From positions 41,249 to 105,248 of the forward strand of contig JBNGIQ010009074.1 of assembly GCA_049999765.1 (NCBI GenBank): a stretch of DNA of 64,000 nt, written 5' to 3'. Shown here one piece after another: positions 10,301 to 19,000 of this stretch. The first letter of the stretch is position 1. Every line of letters starts with the position of its first letter. The notes under the pieces were generated by a model, which saw nothing but the letters and a program-made list of their open reading frames with translations, was not told the origin of the DNA and searched no databases. Source of the DNA: Phaeoceros laevis. Lineage: Eukaryota > Anthocerotophyta > Anthocerotopsida > Notothyladales. A program made the translations under genes and the position numbers.

Positions 10301-10892
10301 ATCCTCGCTGAACCATCAACTCCAAGTTCTCGACAGCGTCAGTGAGCTGCTCGTCCTCGCACTCTCCTCTGGAAGTTTCATTGTCCAATTCTCCTTCACC
10401 CCGGACCACAGTGCGAGGACCAGTACTGCGTCTGGATGTCGGGGTTGGCGTAGACCCAGACGGCCCAGCTACTTCATCTGCCAGCTGAGCATCCCACTGC
10501 GCTAGCTGCAAATCCACCCATGCAGGCTTGTAAACGTTGTCCAGCCACAGGGCCTTCCTCAACCTCTTGTGCCTAAAATCAGGATGGCGGGAACTCCTCT
10601 TGTCCTGTCTGTTGTCCCACCACTGGGCAGGATCAAAGAAAAAGTCTTGCCACAGGAACTCCTGTTGCTCTCTCTGCTCAATTCCTTTTCTGCCTCCGGC
10701 AGGTGCTGCTATTGTTTCCTTACAACCATCAGCCCTGCCTGACATAAGTAAGCCAGCCGTGGATAAACCTTGCTCGGCTAGCAAAACCGCAGAATTCCGC
10801 TGCACCTGGTCACACCACACCCGTTGCTGGTAGCTCTCCCTGCAGCCCACAAAATTGGGCAGCGCCACATGCTGCGAGGCGTTGGGAGGCAT
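7350..10892 (-). CDS. Long PPR protein, PLS class, with PDF-like motif and DYW:KP-like domain ending DRE
   Basis: Intronless; 1180 residues from the first in-frame ATG (10892). The frame is open upstream to a stop at 11007-11009, so an upstream exon cannot be excluded. DNA 10494-10655 encodes the PDF-like block (QWWDNR, HPDFRHK, ALWLDN, KPAWVDLQL). The array is long: six regular P-L-S triplets follow the first P motif, with near-identical cores (VVTWTAMIAGYA, LVDMYAKCGSL, TFVCLLQACA), then E motifs and a C-terminal 134-residue DYW-family domain with CGHAEKLA, MCNDCH and FVDGCCSCRDRE. Known: HxE and CxxCH ligands are those of the DYW deaminase; HAE with altered C-terminus fits the DYW:KP group. 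Inferred: organelle RNA editor with a long binding site. Fifth/last pairs of S and P motifs in order: ND, CN, SN, TN, ND, TN, ND, TD, ND, ND, ND, TS, ND, NN. Sister of the gene at 4350-6596. Confidence 0.93.
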   Translation of the reverse strand: MPPNASQHVALPNFVGCRESYQQRVWCDQVQRNSAVLLAEQGLSTAGLLMSGRADGCKETIAAPAGGRKGIEQREQQEFLWQDFFFDPAQWWDNRQDKRSSRHPDFRHKRLRKALWLDNVYKPAWVDLQLAQWDAQLADEVAGPSGSTPTPTSRRSTGPRTVVRGEGELDNETSRGECEDEQLTDAVENLELMVQRGSRVDSSLLYRLLKRCIAQKDLGLGRQVHALSLKGGYQSNPFLANHFVRMYASHGKLQEAMQVFREVTAPDSFMWCSIISAHAEHGQPSQAINLYRQMRESTVKLNGYVFLAVLKACATAMDLNSGKEVHTDILESGIQPDLFVGSCLVDMYAKCGSLEDARKVFDTLQTKNVVVWTAMMAGYAQHGLWQEMFALYASMQREAISLANSVTFVCLLKACGSARDLVKGRQIHSHIQDKGMENAVVVANALVDMYAKCGSLGDARAVFDRVPTRDVVTWTAMIAGYAHHGLGQEALELYSGMLLDGMTPANHVTFVCLLQACASFGALHQGKQLHAQILERDLENDAMVGNCLVDMYAKCGSLEDARNMFDRLPTRDVVTWTSLIAGYARQDLGCEALALYSSMQKEGKAPADRITFVCLLQACANVGALHQGEQLHAQIQQRGLEADVAIANCLVNMYTKCKSLVNARRVFDTLPQRDIVTWNAMIAGYAQNGLGQEALVLYAAMQKDSTIVADHITFVSLLQACSGVGALQEGKELHAQIQERGLESHLSVANSLVDLYNKCGRIVDSRRVFDSLHKKDMVTWTAMIAGYAQHGLGREALLLYVQMENEGITPSEQTFACLLKACASVGAFCEGKYLHAQIQERGMEANQVVGNGLVDMYAKFGRLDDACDVFQRLPARDVVTWNALLNGYAEHGHGQMAIQCFDEMQLHDVEPNDVTFSCLLVACSHEGLVKEGQMYFKMMAHHSIVPTVYHYTCMVDLLGRSGRLDEAEDVLRTMPFTDDVVGWTSLLSACKAHTDLERGQRCFNNLVKLDPENATPYVLLASIYATAGRWRDVEMMESLRKSAGAKKKPAKACIEVRNKMHEFTVGEDTANTSPKLRNVHSRLKEDGGHMPHTDLVLRRVSEIEKEDALCGHAEKLALAYGLVNTPDGTTLLVTKNLRMCNDCHSSTKIMSRIEKREIVVRDAHRVHRFVDGCCSCRDRE

Positions 10893-11322
10893 CGGCGAGG
10901 ACGAAGTCACGTACCTATACAAAGGCTGCGAAATATTTGGACACGGACCATGTGGACACAAAATGCGCTTCAAACTTAGGGTACAGTGCCTGGCGCGCGC
11001 CACACTTCAGCGAGCCCTAAGTCTGTGAAGGTCTCTGCATTCCATGTGTGGTTTCATAGCTTCCCATGGAAACCGTTGCCTCAGTACGCGGAAGGGGGCC
11101 TGGCAACCATAAAACCTGTCACCAACCAACTGCCGTCTTCAACCCCGTGCTTGCAGGCCGCAGCAAGCAGCGCTCCGTTGGTGCGGCCACCACGCTCTTT
11201 ACCTTGCGAGCCCTGCGGAATCTCGAATAGGCGACATAAGTTGCGGACATAGCCTACCTGCGTCGGGCGCGGGTTGGTTTGAGCGAAAACAACTGCTTTT
11301 CTAGGGACAAGGGGGAGGAAGA
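10893..11322. promoter_or_regulatory. Divergent promoter region between a PPR gene and beta-tubulin
   Basis: 430 bp separate the ATG of the minus-strand PPR gene from the beta-tubulin ATG, so both 5' UTRs and core promoters must lie here unless an upstream exon exists. It contains accaaccaac (about 11120), matching the plant AC/MYB element core, and a weak ccataaaacc near 11107. I see no clear TATA box close to either start. The assignment rests on geometry. Confidence 0.5.
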
Positions 11323-12660
11323 ATGAGAGAGATTTTGCACATCCAGGGCGGGCAGTGCGGGAACCAAATTGGAGCCAAATTCTGGGAGGTGATCTGCGAC
11401 GAGCATGGTATTGATCCCACGGGCACTTACCATGGCGACTCCGACCTTCAGCTGGAGCGAATCAATGTCTACTTCAACGAGGCTTCCGGCGGTCGGTACG
11501 TGCCTCGCGCCGTGCTGATGGATTTGGAGCCCGGCACCATGGACAGCGTGAGGTCCGGGCCTTACGGCCAGATCTTCCGGCCAGACAATTTCATCTTCGG
11601 CCAGACGGGCGCCGGCAACAACTGGGCAAAGGGGCACTACACGGAGGGAGCAGAGCTGATCGATTCCGTGCTGGACGTGGTGCGGAAGGAGGCGGAGAGT
11701 TGCGATTGCCTACAGGGCTTTCAGGTGTGTCACTCCATGGGAGGCGGCACCGGGTCGGGCATGGGCACCCTGCTCATCTCCAAGATCCGGGAAGAGTACC
11801 CCGACCGGATGATGGTCACCTTCAGCATCGTGCCCTCTCCCAAGGTGTCCGACACTGTGGTGGAGCCGTACAATGCGACGCTGTCGGTGCACCAGCTGGT
11901 GGAGAACTCGGATGAGTGCATGTGCTTGGACAACGAGGCGCTCTACGACATCTGCTTCCGCACCCTGAAGCTCACCACCCCCACCTTCGGCGACCTCAAC
12001 CACCTCATCAGCGCCACCATGAGCGGCATCACCTGCTCCCTGCGCTTCCCGGGTCAGCTCAACAGCGATCTGCGGAAGCTGGCTGTGAATCTGGTGCCCT
12101 TCCCGCGCCTGCACTTCTTCATGGTGGGGTTCGCCCCGCTCACGTCCCGCGGCTCGCAGCAGTACCGCGCCCTGACGGTGCCCGAGCTGACGCAGCAGAT
12201 GTGGGACGCCAAGAACATGATGTGCGCTGCCGACCCCCGCCACGGCCGCTACCTCACAGCCTCCGCCATGTTCCGGGGCCGGATGTCCACCAAGGAGGTG
12301 GACGAGCAGATGTTGAATGTGCAGAACAAGAATTCTTCCTACTTCGTGGAATGGATTCCCAACAACGTCAAGTGCAGCGTCTGCGATATCCCGCCCAAGG
12401 GACTGAAGATGTCGGCCACCTTCATCGGCAACTCCACCGCCATCCAGGAGATGTTCAAGCGTGTGAGCGAGCAGTTCACTGCCATGTTCCGGAGGAAGGC
12501 TTTCTTGCATTGGTACACGGGAGAAGGCATGGACGAGATGGAGTTCACCGAGGCCGAGAGCAACATGAACGACTTGGTGTCGGAGTACCATCCGTACCAG
12601 GATGCCTCGGCGGACGAGGAAGGGGAGTTTGAGGAGGAGGAGGAAGCCGCTGCCGCCTAA
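11323..12660 (+). CDS. TUB: Beta-tubulin, intronless, with axonemal-type C-terminal tail
   Basis: 445 residues, starting with the canonical MREI tetrapeptide that mediates tubulin mRNA autoregulation. The family blocks are complete: GGQCGNQIG at the N-terminus, the GTP-binding [18 protein letters not shown], and an acidic tail. Product: the beta subunit of microtubules. Odd points: plant beta-tubulin genes usually have two introns and this has none; usual plant residues are replaced at several places ([25 protein letters not shown]); the tail reads [22 protein letters not shown] matches the motif known to be required in beta-tubulins that build axonemes, whereas seed-plant tails as I recall them read EGEY. 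Inferred: a sperm-flagellum isoform, possibly an old retrocopy. Codon third positions are strongly G/C compared with the PPR and BIG genes. Confidence 0.97.
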   Translation: MREILHIQGGQCGNQIGAKFWEVICDEHGIDPTGTYHGDSDLQLERINVYFNEASGGRYVPRAVLMDLEPGTMDSVRSGPYGQIFRPDNFIFGQTGAGNNWAKGHYTEGAELIDSVLDVVRKEAESCDCLQGFQVCHSMGGGTGSGMGTLLISKIREEYPDRMMVTFSIVPSPKVSDTVVEPYNATLSVHQLVENSDECMCLDNEALYDICFRTLKLTTPTFGDLNHLISATMSGITCSLRFPGQLNSDLRKLAVNLVPFPRLHFFMVGFAPLTSRGSQQYRALTVPELTQQMWDAKNMMCAADPRHGRYLTASAMFRGRMSTKEVDEQMLNVQNKNSSYFVEWIPNNVKCSVCDIPPKGLKMSATFIGNSTAIQEMFKRVSEQFTAMFRRKAFLHWYTGEGMDEMEFTEAESNMNDLVSEYHPYQDASADEEGEFEEEEEAAAA

Positions 12661-13140
12661 GAGCTCCATCGAGCCGGCTCTGCTGGAGCCCCCACTTTTG
12701 GGTCGCCTCCTACATCGAGCGATGCATCTCAGGTCTGCACCCTCTCATCAGATTTGCTCTGTGTGCAACCTTGCTTGGCAGACTCCTGAACTATTGATCA
12801 CTGGTCTCGATCGGGACCGAGCGACCGAGAACTGGAATTGCTTGATCATGTAGTACTTAGTCTCTGGCCCTAGGCCTGGGTGTGTAGCACCTCAGATTCA
12901 TGACAGTTAGCTTACTAGCAATTCGGATCGAATGTCTGTGGTACATGCCGTGTGCGCGATCTTCCAAGAACGTTCATTCAGGAGATCTGTAGCTTCATTC
13001 CGGTAGTAAATGTCTTGAATTCTTGTGCCTCAAAATTGTCTTTGCCAATCCCCTTCAAAACCAAGGCTCTCTTGCATTGAAAGAGGCAGCAATTGCACGC
13101 AGATGATGGACTGCTTCACGAAATTTTGGGTGAATCATAG
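12661..13140. other. Convergent 3' flanks of beta-tubulin and an acidic protein gene
   Basis: 480 bp between two convergent stop codons. Expected to hold both 3' UTRs. No ORF with coding character, repeat or RNA gene is apparent. Confidence 0.6.
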
Positions 13141-13884
13141 CTACTCCACCTGTGTCAGGGACAGCATGGAGGTGAGGCTGTCGGGGTTGATAACGATCTC
13201 CTCCTCCGGATCCTGCGCAAGGCCGTCAGGAACTTCTTCGAATTCCTGGTCTTCAGGACCCCACGGCCGCCCGGCATCGGAGTCGTGATCATCGGGAGGC
13301 GTGACAACCTCCTGCCGCTGCTTGAGCTGAGTCTCCAGCAGAATGGCAGCTTTCACAACGTCCTCAAACACTTTGGACAGTTTGGTGGTGGCATCAGCTG
13401 CCCTGCCCACCGTGCCAGCTTCCAGCGTCTTGAGCGTCCGCTCCAGGCTCTGGATTTCGCCGTCGATCTCCGACGACTTGCGCTCCGCGGCGGCCAGGCG
13501 CTTGCGCCAGTAGTCCAGAGCCACTTCCTCTTCCTCCGTGAAGGCCGCTTCATCGACATCGCCATCTCCATCCCCATCGCCGTCGTGCGCCGGGCCGTCG
13601 TCGTCGCTGCTCGTCAGCAACGACGTGCCGCTGCTGGTGCCGTCTCCCTCCGCATCCGCATCCGCATCGGCGCCGCCATCGCCGTCGCCGTCGCCCTGGG
13701 AATTGGGCAGCGAGCATTCGAGCGTGTCGCAGTACTCCTCCCAGCGGCACAGATTCATGTACACATTGTCCTGCACCTTCGCGTAGAGCTCGTCCACGCC
13801 TCTCTGCAGCGCTGCCAGATCGTCCTCGTCCTGCACGCGCAGATACGACTTGTAGGCTGCGTGCTCCTCCATAGCCATAGCCAC
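13141..13884 (-). CDS. Acidic coiled-coil protein, possibly MIS12-like kinetochore subunit
   Basis: 247 residues from the first ATG (13884) after a stop. Residues about 20-57 read DDLAALQRGVDELYAKVQ then NLCRWEEYCDTLECSLP; after a Gly/Asp/Ala low-complexity linker (about 65-112) a predicted coiled coil follows (YWRKRLAAAERKSSEIDGEI, QSLERTLKTLEA), and an acidic C-terminus. Plant MIS12 proteins, as I recall them, have the same order: a helix ending in (M)WE-x-YC, a short proline segment, then a charged coiled coil ending LERQ. That similarity is my only evidence. The usual MIS12 N-terminal segment is absent, so a missed upstream exon (a good acceptor, tttcacag, lies at about 13922-13929) or a different protein is possible. 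The linker is encoded by GC-rich hexanucleotide-type repeats. Confidence 0.6.
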   Translation of the reverse strand: MAMAMEEHAAYKSYLRVQDEDDLAALQRGVDELYAKVQDNVYMNLCRWEEYCDTLECSLPNSQGDGDGDGGADADADAEGDGTSSGTSLLTSSDDDGPAHDGDGDGDGDVDEAAFTEEEEVALDYWRKRLAAAERKSSEIDGEIQSLERTLKTLEAGTVGRAADATTKLSKVFEDVVKAAILLETQLKQRQEVVTPPDDHDSDAGRPWGPEDQEFEEVPDGLAQDPEEEIVINPDSLTSMLSLTQVE

Positions 13885-14214
13885 GCAGGCGCAGCAGGTA
13901 AGCTTAGGGCCGCCTTTGTCTCGCTGTGAAAACTAGTGCCGGGCGAGCAGTTGCCCCAATCCCGGTCTCAAACGTAACGTCTTTCCAGCATCCCATCTCC
14001 GGGATTCTCCCCTAACCAAAACCGCATATCAACTTCGTTCAGTAAACACTAGTAGACAGGGAAAAAGTGAGATCCGGTGCAAGGGTTGTGCTTGTTTCCG
14101 CATTTGTTTTTTCCACCTCAAAGTCCAAAATCTGATTCCCGGGCTCAGCAAACAGGTGAAGCATGCTCGCTTAAGAGAGAATACTGTCCGCTTCCCAGAG
14201 AAGAAGAATCGGGC
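13885..14214. other. Spacer between the MIS12-like gene and ABCI6
   Basis: 330 bp carrying the 5' flank of the minus-strand acidic-protein gene and the 3' flank of ABCI6. The frame of the acidic gene stays open upstream of its ATG to a TAG near 13935, so a short 5' exon could hide here. Nothing else is recognisable. Confidence 0.5.
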
Positions 14215-15748
14215 TCAATCGCCTCTCCTGATGGCTTCGTACCCACCAGCCTCAAGCTGTGCTGCAAGGGAGACATCTCCTGTTTTGATAATGCGACCTC
14301 CTTCCTGCACATAGCCACCAGAGTACGTTACTACAGGTGGAACCAGGTTTTGTGTCTTCTGCGACTGCATTCCAGATACTGCACCCGGAAACTGACCATA
14401 ATGTGTACATAGGTTGGTTTGATGTATTCGAGGAGGCGCTGATAGTGAGTGATAATGAGAACAGCATTATCCGGCTTGCGCAAGCCATTCACAGCCTTGG
14501 CAACATCCCTGAGAGCGTCCACGTCCAGCCCAGAGTCTATCTCATCCAGAATCGCCATATCCGCCTCCAATACCTGGTGCAGGACACCGTATCACACATG
14601 CTACCAGCGGAGAAAGCGGAGAAGATACACGTGTTCAACAGGAAAGACACACACCGCAAGTTGCAGAATCTCGTTCCGCTTCTTTTCACCCCCACTGAAG
14701 CCTTCATTGACATTCCTGTCGACAAATGTTGGATCCATGTTTAGAGCTGCCAGCTTTGGTCCTAAATACCCGTAAAACTGCAACACATCGGGCACACAAG
14801 ACTTTAGGAGGAAGAAACCACCTACACTGTTTCCGGCACAGACCCCCCACAGCAACAATGTTACGGAACCCTTGCGTACCTCAAGAGGCCCAAGCTCGGG
14901 ACGGCCAAGGACTGCTTGCCGGGCATTGTAAGCCATGAGCAGAAAGTCCATGTTGCTCACTCCAGGGATCTCAATGGGTGACTGGAAGCTCAGAAACAGA
15001 CCTGCGTGACTCCTCTCCTCCGGTTCCTTTTCCAGCAGATTTTCCCCTTTGAAAATAGCGGTTCCTGCTGTCACAGAATAGTCTGGATGACCCACAAGCA
15101 CCTGCTCCACCACAAAAAACGCAGCCTCCTGAGAGAAATGAAACATATGGCTCCCCAATTTATCTCAGCCATCTGCAACAGAACACACCTTAGACAGCGT
15201 ACTCTTTCCGGATCCGTTCTTCCCCATTATAGCGTGCACCTGCGTTAGGACCCCGCATTGAGCCGGAATTCACGAGCATCACAAATCCGAGCAGCAGAAA
15301 TGCACATCCAATAACTCTGCAGCCACCATCCTTCCATCCCCACACATCTGCCAAGGTGACTCACCTCGCCCTCCTTTATGACAAGGTCGACCCCCTTGAG
15401 AATCTCCTTCCCGGAATCGGTCACCACGGCTGACAGGCCGCGCACCTCTAACAGCGTCTTGCCGCCGGCTGCACCTGCTGCTGAGGGTGAATCCAGCTGC
15501 GCAACCACCGCCGCCCTGATCTGCTGCAGCTGGAGGTACGGAAGAGACGATGAGGAGGTGGACACCCCCGCGGCCGCAGCTACACCCACTCTAGCCCTTA
15601 GGCTGGCAAGGGCGTCTCCACAGAGAGAAGACATGGCCCGAGGGAAAGCCACCGACCCATACCTGCTGCCGCCGCTCCGTGGCAGCTGGTCCAAGGTGAC
15701 GGCACCGGCAGCACAACTCCCTACCTGCTGCTGCTGCAGGGACGCCAT
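14215..15748 (-). CDS. ABCI6: Plastid SufC-type ABC ATPase (ABCI6), six exons
   Basis: Exons (minus strand): 15748-15365, 15239-15189, 15101-14880, 14777-14655, 14573-14397, 14304-14215; all five introns (81-125 bp) are GT-AG and phase 0; product 348 residues. The start MASLQQQQ suits a plastid transit peptide; an in-frame ATG at 15793 (MRCDPL) is less likely. Motifs: Walker A GKNGSGKST, SufC-specific GLFLSFQSPIEIPGVSN, ABC signature FSGGEKKR, Walker B MAILDEIDSGLD, H-loop ITHYQRLL. Role known for the family: the ATPase of the SufBCD scaffold that assembles iron-sulfur clusters in plastids. Neighbour: the BIG gene starts its 3' end 260 bp away on the same strand. A decayed 5' copy lies at 34722-35173. 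Nothing catalytic is missing here. Confidence 0.95.
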
Positions 15749-16011
15749 CTGAAAGAAGGAGCCCAGTGGATCAGACAAAGGATCACAACGCATTCGAGTA
15801 CTGTGAGCGAGGTGGATGAGTTAAACTAACCATAGATGTGGTTAACAAAATGATACCAGACAACAAGTATCAAATGGCATCTAATAAGAATGTAACCTAA
15901 ATTGCGAAATGTACAGTGAACGCCTCAACTGTGCACAGGGCACATCTACCTACGGCTAGAGCGAACCACCGGTTGCACGCCCTGGATAGCAACCTGGTGC
16001 TACCTTGTGTG

Positions 16012-19000
16012 TTATCTGATTGCGATGGGGCCGCCTGGTACTGCTGAGCTAGCATTGATGGCGTCACGAACGAAGTCGTCGCAAGATGTGCAGCCACCTG
16101 CAAAAGCATCACCTAGTGCACCCATCACATCCAAAGCCTCCTGCAAGTCTTCCACGCTCTGCATCTCCTCTAACCACTCCAGAAGATCTTTTGCCAGGCC
16201 CAGCATTGAGCTAACGTCCCTCAATTTCTCCTTCATGATGGCTTCCCATGGTTCGATGCCGAACTGACCTGTCACACTGTTGGATGGCACAGAATCTACA
16301 CCACTGGTTTCAGGGGCACCCAAGTCCCTGCTCAGGTCTAGCTGATCCGAAGACTTACTACTGGCCTTTGAAGCCACTGAACCCCTTTTGAAGTGGTGTT
16401 GCATCCGGTCTACCAATCCTATATAAACCAGCATAGGATGCAACAGGAGGAACAGCTGACCCCTACTCACTACGTTACCAGTAGTGATGCTGCCGACTTC
16501 GCTGTCCCTAATATCATTTATAACGCTCGGACTCTGTCTTGGAAAAGTAGTCCCAGCAGTTGATGATGGAGTGACAGATTCAGATCCAGGGGCTGCAGGT
16601 GGATTCCGCAATGGTGAAGGTGAAAGGGATGCAGACGGCAAAGGTGATGCATGTGGCAGCACAGACAGGCCTTGTTTGTGTTGAACATATGCATGCACTA
16701 TGCCTCTCTGCAAAAAAGTTCGCCGGTGGTGCAGCCAATCATCCAGGGACTGCAATAAAAGTGACTGCACCATCATGACCTGCACAGTTTCATCTGAGGA
16801 CCCTGGCCCTGCTCCTGCCCTTGAAGCAGGAGGTGTTGTAGGAGTTGAGGGTTTGAACCCTCCTGGAGACTCGGCAGCTATATCAGGCAAGTTGCTCAAT
16901 GCCGGAGATATGTATAACGCCAAAGCTCTGGCTTGGATCCGGCGTTGACTTGCGCCTCCCTGATCCAACAAATGCCTGGCCATTTGAATCATAAAGGGAA
17001 CTAGGCGAGAGTTGCTCTCTCGTCCACCACCCTTGCAGTCAATGCTGAATGATGCACCTGTTGCAAATCTGCCCAACATCTGCACCCAACAAAGTCGTAG
17101 AAATTAGAACCTGGCCAGTCATATGCACTCTGTAACAAAAAACACAGACCTCTCAAGTGGAAGGCCGTATTACCAAGACAATGTCGCATATCAAGAGCCG
17201 CAGCCGGCTGCCATCTGCCCGACCCAACGCATTGAGATTATCCCAGTGCTGGTCAACACATCTTGCATACTGTGCCAGGGGAACAGAAGGACCACGGAGA
17301 GGAAAAAGATTATTGCAAAGGGTCTCACTATTCCGCAGGGTAGCACCTTCCCATTCCCTTTTGGGATTCTTCAAAGAAGCATCTGCTCGTTTTGCTTCCT
17401 GGTGACACTGAAAATGTATCACGTTGAAGTGACTGACTGTAGTGTAAACCCATTCTGCCTTGGAATGACCTCCCATGCCATGTGCCAAATTAACCCGCTT
17501 ACTATAGCAATAGGCACCCAGCATATCAGTTGGACGCAAGCTATACCCTTCTCGGCACACCATGCATGCTAATCCTGCCTCTTCTTCCTCAATTTCTTCC
17601 AGACCTTCAATTATTGGCTTAGAAACCACAATTCGTTCACCGCCATCGGATCTCAGCTCCCTACGCATGCCCAAACCCTACAAGTGAAGAATCCACAGTC
17701 AAGGCCAAGCACAAAATTACAAACAATAGGGCTGAATTGCGCTCCAAGCAAAAGGCTAGTAAATACACACTAACTGTCCTACCAGCAACAGTTCTTCTCT
17801 TTTACGCAATGCTCTCCGGCGCATCTCATCTCGAGTTGCACCACGCAGCTTTGCAACCTTATCCGACAAAAATCCACCCCCAGTGCCATCTTTATCTGCT
17901 ACTGTGTCCAGCAAGTTTTCTGCCCTTGATCCAATTTCGTTCTCACCAGAAACCCCCTCCAGAGCATGCAAAAGGGGTAAAACACCTTCGTCATCCAAAC
18001 AGCTCTGTATGGCCTTATGACCTTTGGAGAGACCCCTTAACATTAGCAGGATAATTGGTATGGATGGCATTTCAAGAGCACGAGTCCATTCAGGAGTCGC
18101 CTTGTAATCTGCTCGTCTACCAATTGGTGGAAATGCATCTTTCAGATACCTGATAGCCCCTGGCAATAGAAATGAAAAAGATCAGGCCACAATAGCTGGC
18201 AGCGAACATCCACCTGGAGTCAAAGATGGATGGTGCAGTTACCTTTTATGATCGCCTTCTCCATTATGAGACTCTTCAGCTTCTCCCCGTTGGCATTCAG
18301 TTTGATCGTTTCAGCAACCCGTACAAAGTTCTCCAATGCTAGTTGGTGTTCAGCAACATCATGTCCTAGTGCCTCGTCTTTCACATTGTCACGATGCTGA
18401 TTTTGCAGCTTATCAAAAGCTCCCCAATCTTTCAAATAAGGCATGAAGTGCGTCACTAGAACCTCCATTGCAGTTTGATCACCATAAGTCAAAAATGGCA
18501 AAATTCGAGCAACTGTATCGTGGTTCCGTTGCTGCTTATTCGACTTGCTGGTAGTTGCAGGATGTGACAGTCTTTCCAGGAACATAAGAACCGCACTTGC
18601 AGCTTGCCCGTCTGTTCCCTCCTGAGACTTTATAGAAGCTTTAGTATTTTCCATCACCGCAACATCACTCTCATTGGCTTCGGTCACAAGACTCTCGATG
18701 ATGAGCAGCAACCCCTCTGCGGGCTCACTTGCATCAGTAGAGAACACCCTCCTTGCAGTCTCAAGCAACACACTAAACGCACCGAGGCCTAGGAGGGCCT
18801 GCCTATTTGCACGAATCTTGCAGCAATAAATCAGAAGTTTTAGCACCACAGCAAATTCCTCCTGTCCCGGCTTGATATCTTCATCGCTTAGTTGCTGCAA
18901 AACACATTTAACAAGTGGGTAACCGACATGACAGACCATCTTTCTCAAAGACTGCAAAGCTTCAACACAAGCTACTGACAAGACAAGACAAGACAAGACA

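Noticed and set aside
11710-12669. Long minus-strand ORF of 319 codons and a plus-strand 238-codon ORF over beta-tubulin
   Set aside because: Shadows produced by the GC-rich codon use of the tubulin gene; their products are Pro/His/Arg-rich without family resemblance.
13285-13929. 214-codon plus-strand ORF opposite the acidic gene
   Set aside because: Antisense shadow of the GC-rich acidic repeats; low-complexity Ala/Val/Ile product.
15749-15793. Upstream ATG (MRCDPLSDPLGSFFQ) for ABCI6
   Set aside because: In frame, but MASLQQQQ at 15748 is a better transit-peptide start, and the decayed copy keeps similarity from that point, not clearly upstream.
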